Assembly (NCBI GenBank): GCA_030827515.1
Contig: JAUREI010000001.1
Coordinates: 1 to 64,000, forward strand
DNA: 64,000 nucleotides
DNA from: Prosthecobacter sp.
GTDB lineage: Bacteria; Verrucomicrobiota; Verrucomicrobiia; Verrucomicrobiales; Verrucomicrobiaceae
Direction of reading: 5' to 3'
In this document: piece by piece, positions 9,401 to 17,613 of the stretch
Layout of the letters: each line of letters opens with the position of its first letter
Position numbering within the stretch: the first letter of the stretch is position 1
Position numbers and translations under genes: made by a program
Notes under the pieces: model-generated
Databases searched by the model: none
Seen by the model: only the letters and a program-made list of their open reading frames with translations
What the model was told of the DNA's origin: nothing

Positions 9401-9683
9401 GAAAATGGGGCTGCAGGGCCTGAAAGTATCCGTCGATGTGGCGCAGGCAGGCATCCACGTCCTCCTCCCCGGCAATGCGCAGGGACACGCCGCCGAGGAA
9501 ATGGGGTGTGTGAAAGGCTCTGAACTGCTGCTTCCAGGCGGCGCATTTTTCGCGCAGCGCCTCTTCGGGGAGCTTCTGCAATTCGACTTCCAGGCGGTTG
9601 ATCTCGGCCACAACCGGCTGCAGGCGGCGCACCGTGCGCTGGTTCTTGGTGCCGATGATTTTTTTGATGATCCAGTTGAACAT
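6477..9683 (-). CDS. secA: Preprotein translocase ATPase SecA
   Basis: A 1068-residue SecA, the ATPase that drives polypeptides through SecYEG. Walker A reads MATGEGKTL (about 197-205), the DEAD-box equivalent is DEVDSVL (about 303-309), and NMAGRGTDIKLG marks the second nucleotide-binding fold. The C-terminus carries the zinc-binding SEC-C motif CPCGSGKKFKQCC that contacts SecB or ribosomes. At 1068 residues it is well above the 830-900 of enterobacterial SecA. Much of the excess is a charged helical insertion after the DEVD box. The track ORF extends 50 codons upstream; ATG 9683 (MFNWIIKKIIG) is preferred, and a TTGCCA-N19-TATGTT promoter lies upstream of it. The gene is divergent from the DciA-like gene. 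Confidence 0.97.
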   Translation of the reverse strand: MFNWIIKKIIGTKNQRTVRRLQPVVAEINRLEVELQKLPEEALREKCAAWKQQFRAFHTPHFLGGVSLRIAGEEDVDACLRHIDGYFQALQPHFPSLERDYLAESAWSGAALDDRKARIDRAREAWNEIQPRFAALEAKMLDDLLPEVYAVVKNAARRLCGQEHQVCDTPLKWNMVHFDVQLIGGIALHRGMIAEMATGEGKTLVGTLPVTLNALTGRGVHVITVNDYLARRDSEWMGYLYQFLGLTVGCIQNDQPPHVRREQYTCDITYGTNSEFGFDYLRDNGMASSREQQVQRGHYFAIVDEVDSVLIDEARTPLIISGPVAGADSTHQYERYKPLVDQLVRRQQALCNSLVTEAKELAASGNVEEAGRKLYQVHVGQPKNRALMRCMEDPELRRAMEKAELKLYEDTQKKDLFALKEELFFSMDQKSHDADLSEKGRNFLNPDEPDAFVLPDLATLYSEIDGDSALTEAQKTEKKAELQDRLSHQGQRIHQISQLLRAYCIYEKDVEYVVEDNKVVIVDSQTGRKMPGRRWSDGLHQAVEAKEGVQIDAETQTLATITIQNYFRLYQKLGGMTGTAETDAAEFHDIYGLDVLTIPTNRPVKRVDDNDSIYKTRREKYAAVIAMIHERHAKGQPMLVGTASVEASETVSRMLKLQKIPHSVLNAKYHRQEAEIVARAGQRGAVTISTNMAGRGTDIKLGEGVAELGGLFVLATERHESRRVDRQLRGRCARQGDPGESKFFLSFEDDLMRNFGAADRMTKIMERFGMKEGEELQHPWLNRSVESAQKKVEQRNYTWRKRVLEYDDVMNQQREVIYERRNDVLNSNDPRLLIDEAVKEGLEERLDEFLPRDEGSDGVPDEDGLLHWVNSTFPIGLRELDDDFRGLSYEGKCEWLRGRILHAYDAKVAGANPQALQEIEKMILLNAIDRLWQEHLYALDALKEGISLRSYGQKDPLIEFKQEAFSIFSDLMRNINGEVLGNLFKSTQQLAAFEQFLAQLALQAGGEPQSQPQRKASEEKPHDPATEGPRLIVPRAAGPARPKVTAGRNDPCPCGSGKKFKQCCGRLA

Positions 9684-9731
9684 GGGGAAAAGAGGGACGG
9701 TCTGCGCTGCGGGGCGCGGAATGTGGAGCCG

Positions 9732-9762
9732 AACATATTGAAGCGGATGAGGGACTTGGCAA
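9732..9762 (-). promoter_or_regulatory. Candidate secA promoter (TTGCCA-N19-TATGTT)
   Basis: On the minus strand, TTGCCA (9762-9757) is followed after 19 nt by TATGTT (9737-9732), about 49 nt before the secA ATG. Five of six -35 bases match the sigma-70 consensus. The 19-nt spacer is long for that class but is shared with the candidate promoter of the sigma-factor gene at 46540-46570. Confidence 0.4.
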
Positions 9763-9842
9763 GGACGAGCGGTGCGGCGATCGCCGGGGACGGACGCAAA
9801 ATCCTCCTCGCATTTCGCGCCGCCCTCCGGCATCTTGCCAGC

Positions 9843-10220
9843 ATGTCCTCACGCCATGCCTCCGCCGCCCAGCGCCGTCGCCATGCGCTGGTGGCCCAGT
9901 GGCGTGGTGTCGAAGACGGTCCCTTGCTCGATCTGCCGGTGCGCAATGCCGCGGACCTCGTCGGCGAAGTGGTCGCCCAGTCCGGCCTGGCGGAACGCAT
10001 GCGCCTTGAGGAGGTGCTGGCCGCCTGGCGCGGCATTGTCGGCGACTTCCTCTTCCAGAATTCGCGACCGGACTCGATCCAGCGCGGTGTGCTGAGCGTG
10101 CGTGTGCTCCAACCCGCGGTGCACCATGCCTTGTCCGTCGAGCGCCCGCGCATCCTGCGCCGGCTGAAGGAACAACTCAAGGGGGCCGGCATCCGGGACA
10201 TCAGGCTCAAGCACGGCTGA
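9843..10220 (+). CDS. DciA-like DUF721 protein
   Basis: A 125-residue protein whose body (LEEVLAAWRGIVGDFL, then GVLSVRVLQPAVHHALS and RPRILRRLKE) matches the DUF721/DciA fold: a small KH-like domain with a conserved Trp followed by a beta strand for nucleic-acid or partner contact. DciA proteins load the replicative helicase DnaB in bacteria that lack DnaC or DnaI. Verrucomicrobial members are shorter and their function is untested as far as I know. Basic residues at the N-terminus (RRRHALVAQWRG) suit DNA binding. The large track ORF around it is spurious upstream; ATG 9843 is the start. It is divergent from secA and sits 9 bp before the DUF2868 gene, so these two are likely co-transcribed. 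Confidence 0.75.
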   Translation: MSSRHASAAQRRRHALVAQWRGVEDGPLLDLPVRNAADLVGEVVAQSGLAERMRLEEVLAAWRGIVGDFLFQNSRPDSIQRGVLSVRVLQPAVHHALSVERPRILRRLKEQLKGAGIRDIRLKHG

Positions 10221-10229
10221 CCTTCGAGA

Positions 10230-11663
10230 ATGAACTGGAACGACTGGCTGAGACTCCTGCGCTGGCGGGCCCTCGAGGAGGGTGACGTCGAGGGGGGGCT
10301 GCTGGCCGAGGAGCGACGCCAGGAGGCGACCGCGAGAACTCGTGGAGGCCTCGCGTCGGAGCAATTGCCTGGCGATGCAGCCACGGAACGCGAGTTTGCC
10401 TTCCTGTGCAAGCGGGCCGACTGGCTCGAGCGGGAAACCCTGGGTTGGGGGGGGGGCGTGGCGCGGGTGATGGAAAGGCTGCGCATTCCCGAGGGTCGCT
10501 GGTCCTGGGCCTGCGCCGGCTGGGTCGCGGCGCTTGCCACAGGCTACGGCCTTTCCGGCCTTGGCCAGGAGGCCGAATTCAATCTTCTGGCGCTGCCGCT
10601 TGCCGGCCTTCTGATTTGGAATGCCGCCATGATCCTGCTGTCCCTAGGCATCGAACTGCGGTCGGAGCCGCAACCTCGTGCCGGACTGCTGGAATGGCTG
10701 GCCAGTGCCACCTCCGCAGGTTCCGAGGAAAGGCCGGCTGAGGGGGAGGTGCTCAGCACCAGCACGGCGGACCACCGCTTCGCCGCCCTCGCCCTGCCTG
10801 CGGCCATGCAGCGTCTGCGCGGGCGCCTGCGCGCCTGGCTGCACCTCTCGGCCGCCATCCTCGCGCTCGGCAGCATCGGCGGCCTGTACGTCCACGGCTG
10901 GTCGCGCGAATATCGGGCCGTTTGGGAAAGCACCCTGCTTGACGAAGCGGCGGCGGGACGCTTCTTCGCAACCCTGTTCGGTCCTGCCGCAAACGCGCTG
11001 GATTTGGAACTGCCTCTGGACCGCCTGCCCGCGATGCGCCGAACGGCCGGACAGACGACCCAACCGGCACCCGCCCTGCCCTGGATCCACCTTTATGCCG
11101 GCACGCTGCTCCTTGGAGTGGTCCTCCCCCGTCTTGTCCTGGCCGGCCTGGCCAGCTTGCGCACCAGACAACGCCTGCGTCACACGCTTGGACAGCTTGG
11201 CTGGCGTGGCTATGTCGTTCGAACCCTGCGTTCGGTCGAGGGCGAGCAGGTCATGGTACCGCTGCTCGTCCATGCCGCCACATCAAGCCCCGGTCATCGC
11301 GAGATCTGGGCCCGCGGCGTCCGGGAACACTTCGGTGGCCTGACACGTCCGGCCATTCTCCATGTGCCGCCGGGTGAGGAGGACGAGTTTCTTCAAGCCT
11401 GGCGACCTGAGGACAGCCGGGCCGTGCTGGTCTTCAACCTTGCCACCACCCCCGAACCCGAGTTGCACCGTCACCTTGCCGCCGAAATCCGCCGTCGGTT
11501 GATGGCCACCGGTCCCGCGGCGGACCTGACCGTGCTACTCGATGCCACCAGCATCGGCAACCGCTGGCCACCGGAAAAAACCGCCGGCCGCGAAAAACTC
11601 TGGAATCAACAACTGGAAGGCATTGCCGACACCGTCCTCATCGCCACCCGGCGCGCCGCCTGA
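10230..11663 (+). CDS. DUF2868 domain membrane protein
   Basis: A 477-residue integral membrane protein. Hydrophobic segments appear at about 93-110, 120-140, 202-222 and 294-312, separated by a soluble loop with little conservation, and the C-terminal 150 residues look cytosolic. I assign DUF2868 from the layout and because members of this family are usually encoded immediately before a DUF3482 GTPase, exactly as here (30-bp gap). No enzymatic motif is visible. By analogy the pair may form a GTP-controlled membrane complex, but no function is established. The N-terminal LRLLRWRALEEGD and the EREFAFL segment are soluble. The start ATG follows the DciA-like stop by 9 bp. A run of eight or nine G near 10446 is a possible sequencing risk, but the frame stays open across it. 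Confidence 0.75.
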   Translation: MNWNDWLRLLRWRALEEGDVEGGLLAEERRQEATARTRGGLASEQLPGDAATEREFAFLCKRADWLERETLGWGGGVARVMERLRIPEGRWSWACAGWVAALATGYGLSGLGQEAEFNLLALPLAGLLIWNAAMILLSLGIELRSEPQPRAGLLEWLASATSAGSEERPAEGEVLSTSTADHRFAALALPAAMQRLRGRLRAWLHLSAAILALGSIGGLYVHGWSREYRAVWESTLLDEAAAGRFFATLFGPAANALDLELPLDRLPAMRRTAGQTTQPAPALPWIHLYAGTLLLGVVLPRLVLAGLASLRTRQRLRHTLGQLGWRGYVVRTLRSVEGEQVMVPLLVHAATSSPGHREIWARGVREHFGGLTRPAILHVPPGEEDEFLQAWRPEDSRAVLVFNLATTPEPELHRHLAAEIRRRLMATGPAADLTVLLDATSIGNRWPPEKTAGREKLWNQQLEGIADTVLIATRRAA

Positions 11664-11693
11664 AGCCTACCCATCCCCGACGCACCGCCCGCC

Positions 11694-13160
11694 ATGCCAC
11701 CGCCCTCCGGCATCACCCCGCCCGCCTCGGACATCGTCACGCTGAGCCTGATTTCGCACACCAACGCCGGCAAGACCACGCTCGCACGCACGCTCCTGCG
11801 CCGCGACATCGGCGAGGTTCGCGATGCCGCGCATGTCACGTTGCAGAACGAATCCCACCTCCTGCTTGAACATGACGCCCGCCTGCTGCGCCTTTGGGAC
11901 ACCCCCGGCTTTGGTGACAGCGCCCGCCTGCTGAAGCGTCTGCGCCGCGAGCGCAATCCCGTGGTCTGGTTTTTGTCGCAAACCTGGGACAGACTCACCG
12001 ACCGCCCACTCTGGTGCAGCCAGCAGGCGCTTCGCAACGTCCGCGAGGAGGCGGACATCGTCCTCTACTTGGTCAATGCCACCGAACCCCCCGAAATCGC
12101 CTCCTACATCCGCCCGGAGATGGAGGTGCTCTCCTGGGTCGGCAAGCCGGTGCTGGTGTTGCTCAACCAGACCGGACCCGCTCGTGAAGCCGCCGAGGAA
12201 GAAGCCGAAACCGCGTCGTGGCGGCAATGGTTTCGTGAGTTTGAGCTGGTGCGCGAGGTCCTCAGTCTGGATGCCTTCGCCCGCTGCTGGGTACAGGAAG
12301 ATCATCTCATGGAGACCCTTGCCCCAATGATGCCCGAGGCGAAGCAAGAGGCGTTCCGGCAACTCAAAAGGGCCTGGCAAAACCGCAACCTGGGGGTCTT
12401 CCAGCAGTCGGCCCGCACACTCGCGGAACTGCTCACGGCCGCCGTTCTCGACGGTACCGAGGTGCGCACGGAGACGCTGCTGGAACGTTTCGGCATTGGG
12501 CGGACCGAACTCAACAAGGCCTACCAGACAGCCCGCGAACAACTTTCGGTTCGACTGGCCGACCGGGTCATGCGTGCCACCAATGACATGATCCGTCTGC
12601 ATGGCCTTGAGGGCGAGGCGGCGAGGCGTCTCAGCCGTCTCACTGAGGATCAGTTTCACAACCGCCAGCAGGTGCCCGAGGCCATCTGGAGCGCCCTTGG
12701 CAGCGTGGCCGGCGGCGCCATGGGCGGACTCATCGCCGATCTCAAAATGGGCGGCATGACGTTTGGAGGGGGTGCGCTCGTCGGTGGCCTCGCCGCCGGC
12801 CTGGGGGCCTATGCCCTCATCAAAAGCTACAACCTCGTTCGCGGCGGCGATCACCGACTCCACTGGTCGCGCGAGCACTTTCGGGAACAGGTCCGGCTGG
12901 CACTGCTCGCCTACCTTGCGGTTGCCCACTACGGCCGCGGACGGGGCGATTGGCAGGAGAGCGCCGAACCCGCGCACTGGAACCGACTCGTCGAGGAGGT
13001 GGTCAACGAACACGTCGAGGGTGCCGATCGACTTTGGAGTATCGGGGTCGAACAGGGAGTCATGCCCGAGGTCCTGTCAAAGTCTGCGCTGGCCCTCGTC
13101 CACGACTGCCTTGCCTGTCTGTTGGTGCGCCTCTACCCGGCCGCCGATCTCAGTCGATGA
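11694..13160 (+). CDS. Era-like GTPase with DUF3482 C-terminal domain
   Basis: A 488-residue protein. The GTPase domain (1-170) has G1 as SHTNAGKTTL (about 21-30), G3 as DTPGFGD and a G4 position reading LNQTG instead of NKxD. This altered G4 may relax guanine specificity. It is preceded by RDAAHVT in the switch I region. The DUF3482 part follows, with a helical region and then a glycine-rich hydrophobic hairpin (about 340-380, GGAMGGLIADL then GGLAAGLGAYALI) that could insert into membrane. It is partnered with the upstream DUF2868 membrane gene. No role has been established for this conserved pair; a regulated membrane channel or stress function is speculative. A strong hairpin 13 bp after the stop ends the operon. 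Confidence 0.82.
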   Translation: MPPPSGITPPASDIVTLSLISHTNAGKTTLARTLLRRDIGEVRDAAHVTLQNESHLLLEHDARLLRLWDTPGFGDSARLLKRLRRERNPVVWFLSQTWDRLTDRPLWCSQQALRNVREEADIVLYLVNATEPPEIASYIRPEMEVLSWVGKPVLVLLNQTGPAREAAEEEAETASWRQWFREFELVREVLSLDAFARCWVQEDHLMETLAPMMPEAKQEAFRQLKRAWQNRNLGVFQQSARTLAELLTAAVLDGTEVRTETLLERFGIGRTELNKAYQTAREQLSVRLADRVMRATNDMIRLHGLEGEAARRLSRLTEDQFHNRQQVPEAIWSALGSVAGGAMGGLIADLKMGGMTFGGGALVGGLAAGLGAYALIKSYNLVRGGDHRLHWSREHFREQVRLALLAYLAVAHYGRGRGDWQESAEPAHWNRLVEEVVNEHVEGADRLWSIGVEQGVMPEVLSKSALALVHDCLACLLVRLYPAADLSR

Positions 13161-13173
13161 TCCCGAAAACAAG

Positions 13174-13204
13174 AGACCCTCCGGCATGCGTAGCCGGAGG
13201 GTCT
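13174..13204 (+). terminator. Hairpin terminator after DUF3482 gene
   Basis: A perfect 12-bp stem (AGACCCTCCGGC / GCCGGAGGGTCT) with a 7-nt loop begins 13 bp after the stop. Only TGTTT follows, so it lacks a full U-tract; it may work as a processing or protection hairpin as well as a terminator. Confidence 0.65.
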
Positions 13205-13674
13205 GTTTGGCGATCCAGCAACCAACAACAGTGAGGATCGTTGGCACGAAAGTTTTAGCTGAGGAGAGCTGCAACTTCGCGGTCGCCACGAAAGACGAAG
13301 TCCTTCGCGGAACAAACACAGGTTAAAAAGTTTAAAGCGCTAGTCAACCCAACGCCTGCAGCAGCCCGCCTTTTTTTGCAAAACTCTCAGTTATTCTCAG
13401 GTTTGGGAGTCTTATTTTCCAGAAATTCTGATAATTTTACAAAGAATCGACTTGACAGCCTTGGGCATAACCCGCTGTTCATGTGAATAACTCCAACAAC
13501 TTTGCCACCCGTTCCCGAACGCCGATGTCCGGTTGCCAGATCCGAAAGATGAGTCCCGCGCCACTCGTTGTTCGCTGACGCTTGAACCCCCTTGCGCAGC
13601 CCATTTCAGACAAACCGATTGAATTGGCCTCACGTGCATGGAAGCTTCCGGCTTCAGCCCAACATCCCTCATCC
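13205..13674. other. 470-bp non-coding gap, AT-richer than surroundings
   Basis: No convincing gene was found on either strand. The track ORFs here have no recognisable domain and overlap the flanking genes. The middle part (about 13325-13470) is clearly AT-rich and contains a T7 run (near 13370) and a TTGACA at 13452-13457 with no good -10 partner. A promoter for the beta-propeller gene at 13675 is expected within it. No riboswitch or tRNA-like fold was recognised by eye. Confidence 0.4.
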
Positions 13675-15936
13675 ATGGCCCCAACCCGCCTCCTCACATT
13701 GGCCGTCTTCCTAACGGCTGCCGCCTACTCCAGCGCCAACGATTGGACCCTCTGGCGCGGCCCCCTTCAGACCGGTGTCAGCCTGGAACACTACAGCGGA
13801 CTGGGAAAACTCGAGGAGCAGCCGGCCTGGACCTACGATTCGAGCAGCCGTGGCTGCCCCGTCATTGCTGACGGCCGTGTCTTCAGCTTCGGCTACCGCG
13901 GTGAGAAGGAGGAGCTGGTCGAACTCTTGACCTGCCTGGATGAAAAGACCGGTCGCAAGCTCTGGGAGATTGAAATCAAGGACTTCATCTCAGACACGGT
14001 CTACAACCGCTACGCCATTGGCTCGCCGACGGTCGATCTGGAAACCCGCCGGGTCTACCTACTGACCGCCTACGGGGTCTTCGGATGCTGGGATTTCGAG
14101 GGCAAGGAACTCTGGCGCCACTCGCTCATGGAAGACATGGGCCGGCTGACCTTTCCGAACTCCAAGGTGGGCTGCCCTGTCATTGAGGGCGATCTCGTCA
14201 TCATCCGCGGCATCACTGCCAACTGGGGGGCGGACGGCCCCGCTGCCGACCGTTTTTACGCATACGACAAGCTGACTGGCGAACTGGTCTGGTCCGCCAC
14301 TCCAGGCGAAATCCCGCCAACCGACTCCTCTTTTTCCACCCCGGTCTTCGAAACGCGCGACGGTCGGCGCGTGTTCTACTCGAACACGGGCTGCGGCAAC
14401 CTGGTCGCCATCAACGCCCGCAACGGCAAGGTCCTTTGGCGCTACAAGGCCTGCAAGGTCGGCATCAACGCCACCCCGGTGCTCCATGGCGGGGACAAGG
14501 TGATCGTCATTCACGGCGACGAAAACGTCGACACCGCCGACAAGGGACGCATGGTCGCGGTCAAAATCCCGGAGAAGTTCACGGACGAACAGATCGTCAT
14601 GGATCCTAGCGTGGACAAGGCGGTCTGGTCCGCCAACGAACTCTGGAGAACCGCCGAGTCGGCAGGCTCAAGCTCTCCCATTTTGGTGGGTGACACGCTC
14701 TACCAAATCACCGACGGCGGCGCAGTGCTCGCCATTGACGCCCGCACCGGCAAGCAGGTCTGGTCGGCCAAAGTCTCCAACGGCAACACCCACTCCTCCC
14801 CCTGCTACGCCGACGGCCTGATTTTCGCACCCCTGATGGAAGGCAAGCTGTTCGTCCTCAAGGCCGACTCTGGCGAGGTGGTGCAGAGCTTGCAACTCAA
14901 GGGCAACTGCATCGGCGCGGCCGCCGTCTGCAACGGCCGCGTCTATGTCCACAGCACCGAGAGCCTCTATGTCTTCAACCTGCAGAACAACGGGGTGAGC
15001 GTCGATCCGGCCCCCGTGGCCGACATCCCGAAGGCCGGACCCGCCACCGCGCTCCAGGTCATCCCCGCCGAATTCGTGGTCGCTCCCGGCGAGAAGGTCT
15101 CCTTCCGCCTGCGCTCGGTCGATGCCATGGGTTTCCCGGTTGCCGAGGTAAAGAACGCTTCTTGGGAAACCTTTGTTCCCCCGACCGCCAAGGTGAAGGC
15201 CAAGATCGATGACGCCACCTTTGAGAGCGACACCCTGGTCGCCAAGGCCGAGGCCCGTCCCGGTGCAGGGGCCTTCAAGGCCAGCGCCGGCGGACTGTCC
15301 GGCACCATGCGGGGTCGCGTGCTCTTGAAGCCACCGTTCAAGGAGGACTTCTCCGGCTTCCAACTCACCGAGGAACAACCGCTTGAGGGCGTGCGCTTCT
15401 CCTACCCGCCCCTGCCCTGGATCGGGGCGCGCTTCAAGTTCGACGTTCGCGAAGAGGCCGGCGAAAAGGTTTTCGCCAAGACTTTTGACCGCCTCATTTT
15501 CCAGCGCGCCACCGTCTTTGTCGGATCCAGCAGGTCAAGCAACTACACGATTCAGGCCGACATCATGACGGACGGCAACCGCCGTGTGAAATCCGACGTT
15601 GGCGTCATCAACCAGCGCTACGCCGTTGTGCTGAAGGGCAATGCCAACGTGCTTGAGATCAGCTCCAATTTTGAGCGCCTTACCCGCACTGCCCCCTTCA
15701 AGGTGACGGCGGGCACCTGGTACATCATCAAGGCGGCCGTCAAGGACAACGGCGATGGCAGTGGCGTTGTCATGGGCAAGGTCTGGGAACGCGGACAACC
15801 CGAACCGGAGGCCTGGACTCTGGAAGCCCCCGTGCCCATGCTGCACAAGCAGGGTGCCCCCGGTTTGTTCGGCTTTACGCCCCAGAACCAGAAACGCGTC
15901 TTCATCGACAACGTCAGCGTGACCCCAAACCCCTGA
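13675..15936 (+). CDS. Exported PQQ-type beta-propeller protein with C-terminal jelly-roll-like domain
   Basis: A 753-residue exported protein. ATG 13675 opens a clear signal peptide (APTRLLTLAVFLTAAAYSSA) followed by WTLWRGPLQTGVS, the usual opening of PQQ-like repeat proteins in Verrucomicrobiota and Planctomycetota. Repeated blades contain signatures such as DEKTGRKLWE, DKLTGELVW, NARNGKVLWRY and DARTGKQVWSA. The propeller occupies roughly residues 20-460. The last 270 residues contain a segment of the type PAEFVVAPGEKVSFRLR and a probable carbohydrate-binding-like beta-sandwich. The alcohol-dehydrogenase calcium/PQQ ligands are not evident, so an enzymatic role is unproven; a scaffold or BamB-like role is possible. 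It is followed 18 bp later by a second propeller gene, probably in one operon. Confidence 0.83.
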   Translation: MAPTRLLTLAVFLTAAAYSSANDWTLWRGPLQTGVSLEHYSGLGKLEEQPAWTYDSSSRGCPVIADGRVFSFGYRGEKEELVELLTCLDEKTGRKLWEIEIKDFISDTVYNRYAIGSPTVDLETRRVYLLTAYGVFGCWDFEGKELWRHSLMEDMGRLTFPNSKVGCPVIEGDLVIIRGITANWGADGPAADRFYAYDKLTGELVWSATPGEIPPTDSSFSTPVFETRDGRRVFYSNTGCGNLVAINARNGKVLWRYKACKVGINATPVLHGGDKVIVIHGDENVDTADKGRMVAVKIPEKFTDEQIVMDPSVDKAVWSANELWRTAESAGSSSPILVGDTLYQITDGGAVLAIDARTGKQVWSAKVSNGNTHSSPCYADGLIFAPLMEGKLFVLKADSGEVVQSLQLKGNCIGAAAVCNGRVYVHSTESLYVFNLQNNGVSVDPAPVADIPKAGPATALQVIPAEFVVAPGEKVSFRLRSVDAMGFPVAEVKNASWETFVPPTAKVKAKIDDATFESDTLVAKAEARPGAGAFKASAGGLSGTMRGRVLLKPPFKEDFSGFQLTEEQPLEGVRFSYPPLPWIGARFKFDVREEAGEKVFAKTFDRLIFQRATVFVGSSRSSNYTIQADIMTDGNRRVKSDVGVINQRYAVVLKGNANVLEISSNFERLTRTAPFKVTAGTWYIIKAAVKDNGDGSGVVMGKVWERGQPEPEAWTLEAPVPMLHKQGAPGLFGFTPQNQKRVFIDNVSVTPNP

Positions 15937-15954
15937 TCCGCCTCACTTCCCCAC

Positions 15955-17523
15955 ATGAAACCCAAACTGACCTTCACCTGCTCGGTGCTCGCCCTGGCCG
16001 GCACCCTCGTTCAAGCCGCCGACTGGCCCACCTGGGGCGGCAGGGCGGACCGCAACATGATCTCCGAGGAAAAGGGCCTGCCCGTCGACCTCGATCCCGG
16101 CAAGAAGAAGGCCGGCAGCGACGAGATCGACCTGGCCACCACCAAGAACGTCGCCTGGGTGGCCAAACTCGGCTCCCAAACCTACGGCACTCCCAGCATT
16201 GCCGCCGGCACCGTCTTTGTCGGCACGAACAATGAATCGCCCCGCAACCCGAATCACATTGGCGACCGCGGCATTGTCATGGCCTTTGACGAGTATACCG
16301 GCGAATTCAAGTGGCAGATGGTTTCGCCCAAACTGGGGGCCGGCAAGGTCTCCGACTGGGAATTCCTCGGCATGTGCTCGACGCCAAGCATTGCAGGCAA
16401 CCGTGGCTACGTGGTGACCAACCGCTGCGAAATTGTCTGCATCGACACCAACGGTCTCTCGGATGGCAACCAGGGCATGCAGGATGAGGCCAAATACATG
16501 GCCTCAGCCGGCAAGGACGGCAAGGTCACCCCTGTCGAACCCAACAAGACCGATGCCGACATCATCTGGGTCTACGACATGCGCAAGGAACTCGGCGTGT
16601 TCCCTCACAATATCGCGTCCAGCTACGTCCTCGTCCAGGACGGCAGGGTGTATTGCACGACTTCCAACGGCGTCGACTGGTCCCACACCAACATCCCGGC
16701 CCCGACCGCCCCGAGCTTTGTCTGCCTCGACGCAGAAACCGGCGAATACGTCGCGGAAATGAATCCCGTCGTCAGCGAGCGTGTGCTCCACTGCTCGTGG
16801 TCCTCGCCGGCCTATGGCCTCGTCAACGGCAAGCCTCAGCTGTTCTTTGCCGGCGGCGACGGCTGGGCCTATGGCCTCGGCACTGCCGACGTGAAGGAGA
16901 AGATCGACGACGAGATCAGCGAACTGCCCATTTTCTGGCAATACGACGCCAATCCGCCCGAGTATCGCAAGAGCCAGGCAGGTGAACCCATGAAGTATGC
17001 CGAGTATGACGGCCCGAGCGAGTGCATTGCCACCCCGGTTTATCATGACGGCCTGCTTTACATCGAAATCGGACAGGATCCCGAGCACGGCGAGGGCGTT
17101 GGCATGATTTCCTGCATTGACCCCTCGAAGGCCGACGGCGACATCACCGGCAAGGCCGTCTGGACCTACAAGGGTATTGAGCGCTCGATCAGCACTCCGG
17201 CAATTCACGACGGACTGCTGTACACCGCCGATTACACGGGCCGCATCTTCTGCCTCGACGCCAAAACCGGCCAGGAATACTGGGTACACGACACCAAGGG
17301 ACACATCTGGGCGAACCCCCTCGTGGCCGACGGCAAAATCTACCTCGGCAACGAGGAGGGTGAACTCTTCATCCTTGCCGAGGGCAAGGAGAAGAAGGTG
17401 CTTGCAGAAATCGAATTCTCCGCCCCCCTCAAGGGTTCGGTGGTGGCCGCCAACGGCGCCCTCTACATCGCCACGGAAACCCACCTTTACTGCTTCAAGG
17501 AAGGCGCCAAGCCCGTCCAGTAA
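15955..17523 (+). CDS. Exported PQQ-type beta-propeller protein
   Basis: A 522-residue exported propeller protein. The signal peptide KPKLTFTCSVLALAGTLVQA ends before ADWPTWGGRADRNM. Blades include DEYTGEFKWQM, DAETGEYV, DAKTGQEYW and several G-x-hydrophobic-Y-x-G strands. It lacks the extra C-terminal domain of its neighbour and is otherwise a relative, consistent with a duplicated pair of periplasmic or surface proteins. PQQ-dependent catalysis cannot be claimed because no metal-ligand set was recognised. The upstream gene ends 18 bp before, so co-transcription is likely. A strong intrinsic terminator begins 23 bp after the stop and closes the two-gene unit. Confidence 0.85.
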   Translation: MKPKLTFTCSVLALAGTLVQAADWPTWGGRADRNMISEEKGLPVDLDPGKKKAGSDEIDLATTKNVAWVAKLGSQTYGTPSIAAGTVFVGTNNESPRNPNHIGDRGIVMAFDEYTGEFKWQMVSPKLGAGKVSDWEFLGMCSTPSIAGNRGYVVTNRCEIVCIDTNGLSDGNQGMQDEAKYMASAGKDGKVTPVEPNKTDADIIWVYDMRKELGVFPHNIASSYVLVQDGRVYCTTSNGVDWSHTNIPAPTAPSFVCLDAETGEYVAEMNPVVSERVLHCSWSSPAYGLVNGKPQLFFAGGDGWAYGLGTADVKEKIDDEISELPIFWQYDANPPEYRKSQAGEPMKYAEYDGPSECIATPVYHDGLLYIEIGQDPEHGEGVGMISCIDPSKADGDITGKAVWTYKGIERSISTPAIHDGLLYTADYTGRIFCLDAKTGQEYWVHDTKGHIWANPLVADGKIYLGNEEGELFILAEGKEKKVLAEIEFSAPLKGSVVAANGALYIATETHLYCFKEGAKPVQ

Positions 17524-17546
17524 GCCGGATTCCCGGCATCCCCCCG

Positions 17547-17581
17547 CGCGGGCCGGAGTCCTCTCCGGCCCGCGTTTTTTT
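17547..17581 (+). terminator. Rho-independent terminator after propeller operon
   Basis: A perfect 12-bp GC-rich stem (CGCGGGCCGGAG / CTCCGGCCCGCG) with a TCCT loop is followed directly by seven T residues. This is the best intrinsic terminator in the window. Confidence 0.9.
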
Positions 17582-17613
17582 GCGTTGCATCCGGTCGCCG
17601 GGCATCCGATGGC

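Noticed and set aside
11667-13013. 448-residue minus-strand ORF
   Set aside because: Antisense to the DUF3482 GTPase gene; no recognisable domain.
13077-13319. 80-residue minus-strand ORF in the gap after the GTPase gene
   Set aside because: It overlaps the GTPase 3' end and the hairpin, and has no recognisable domain.
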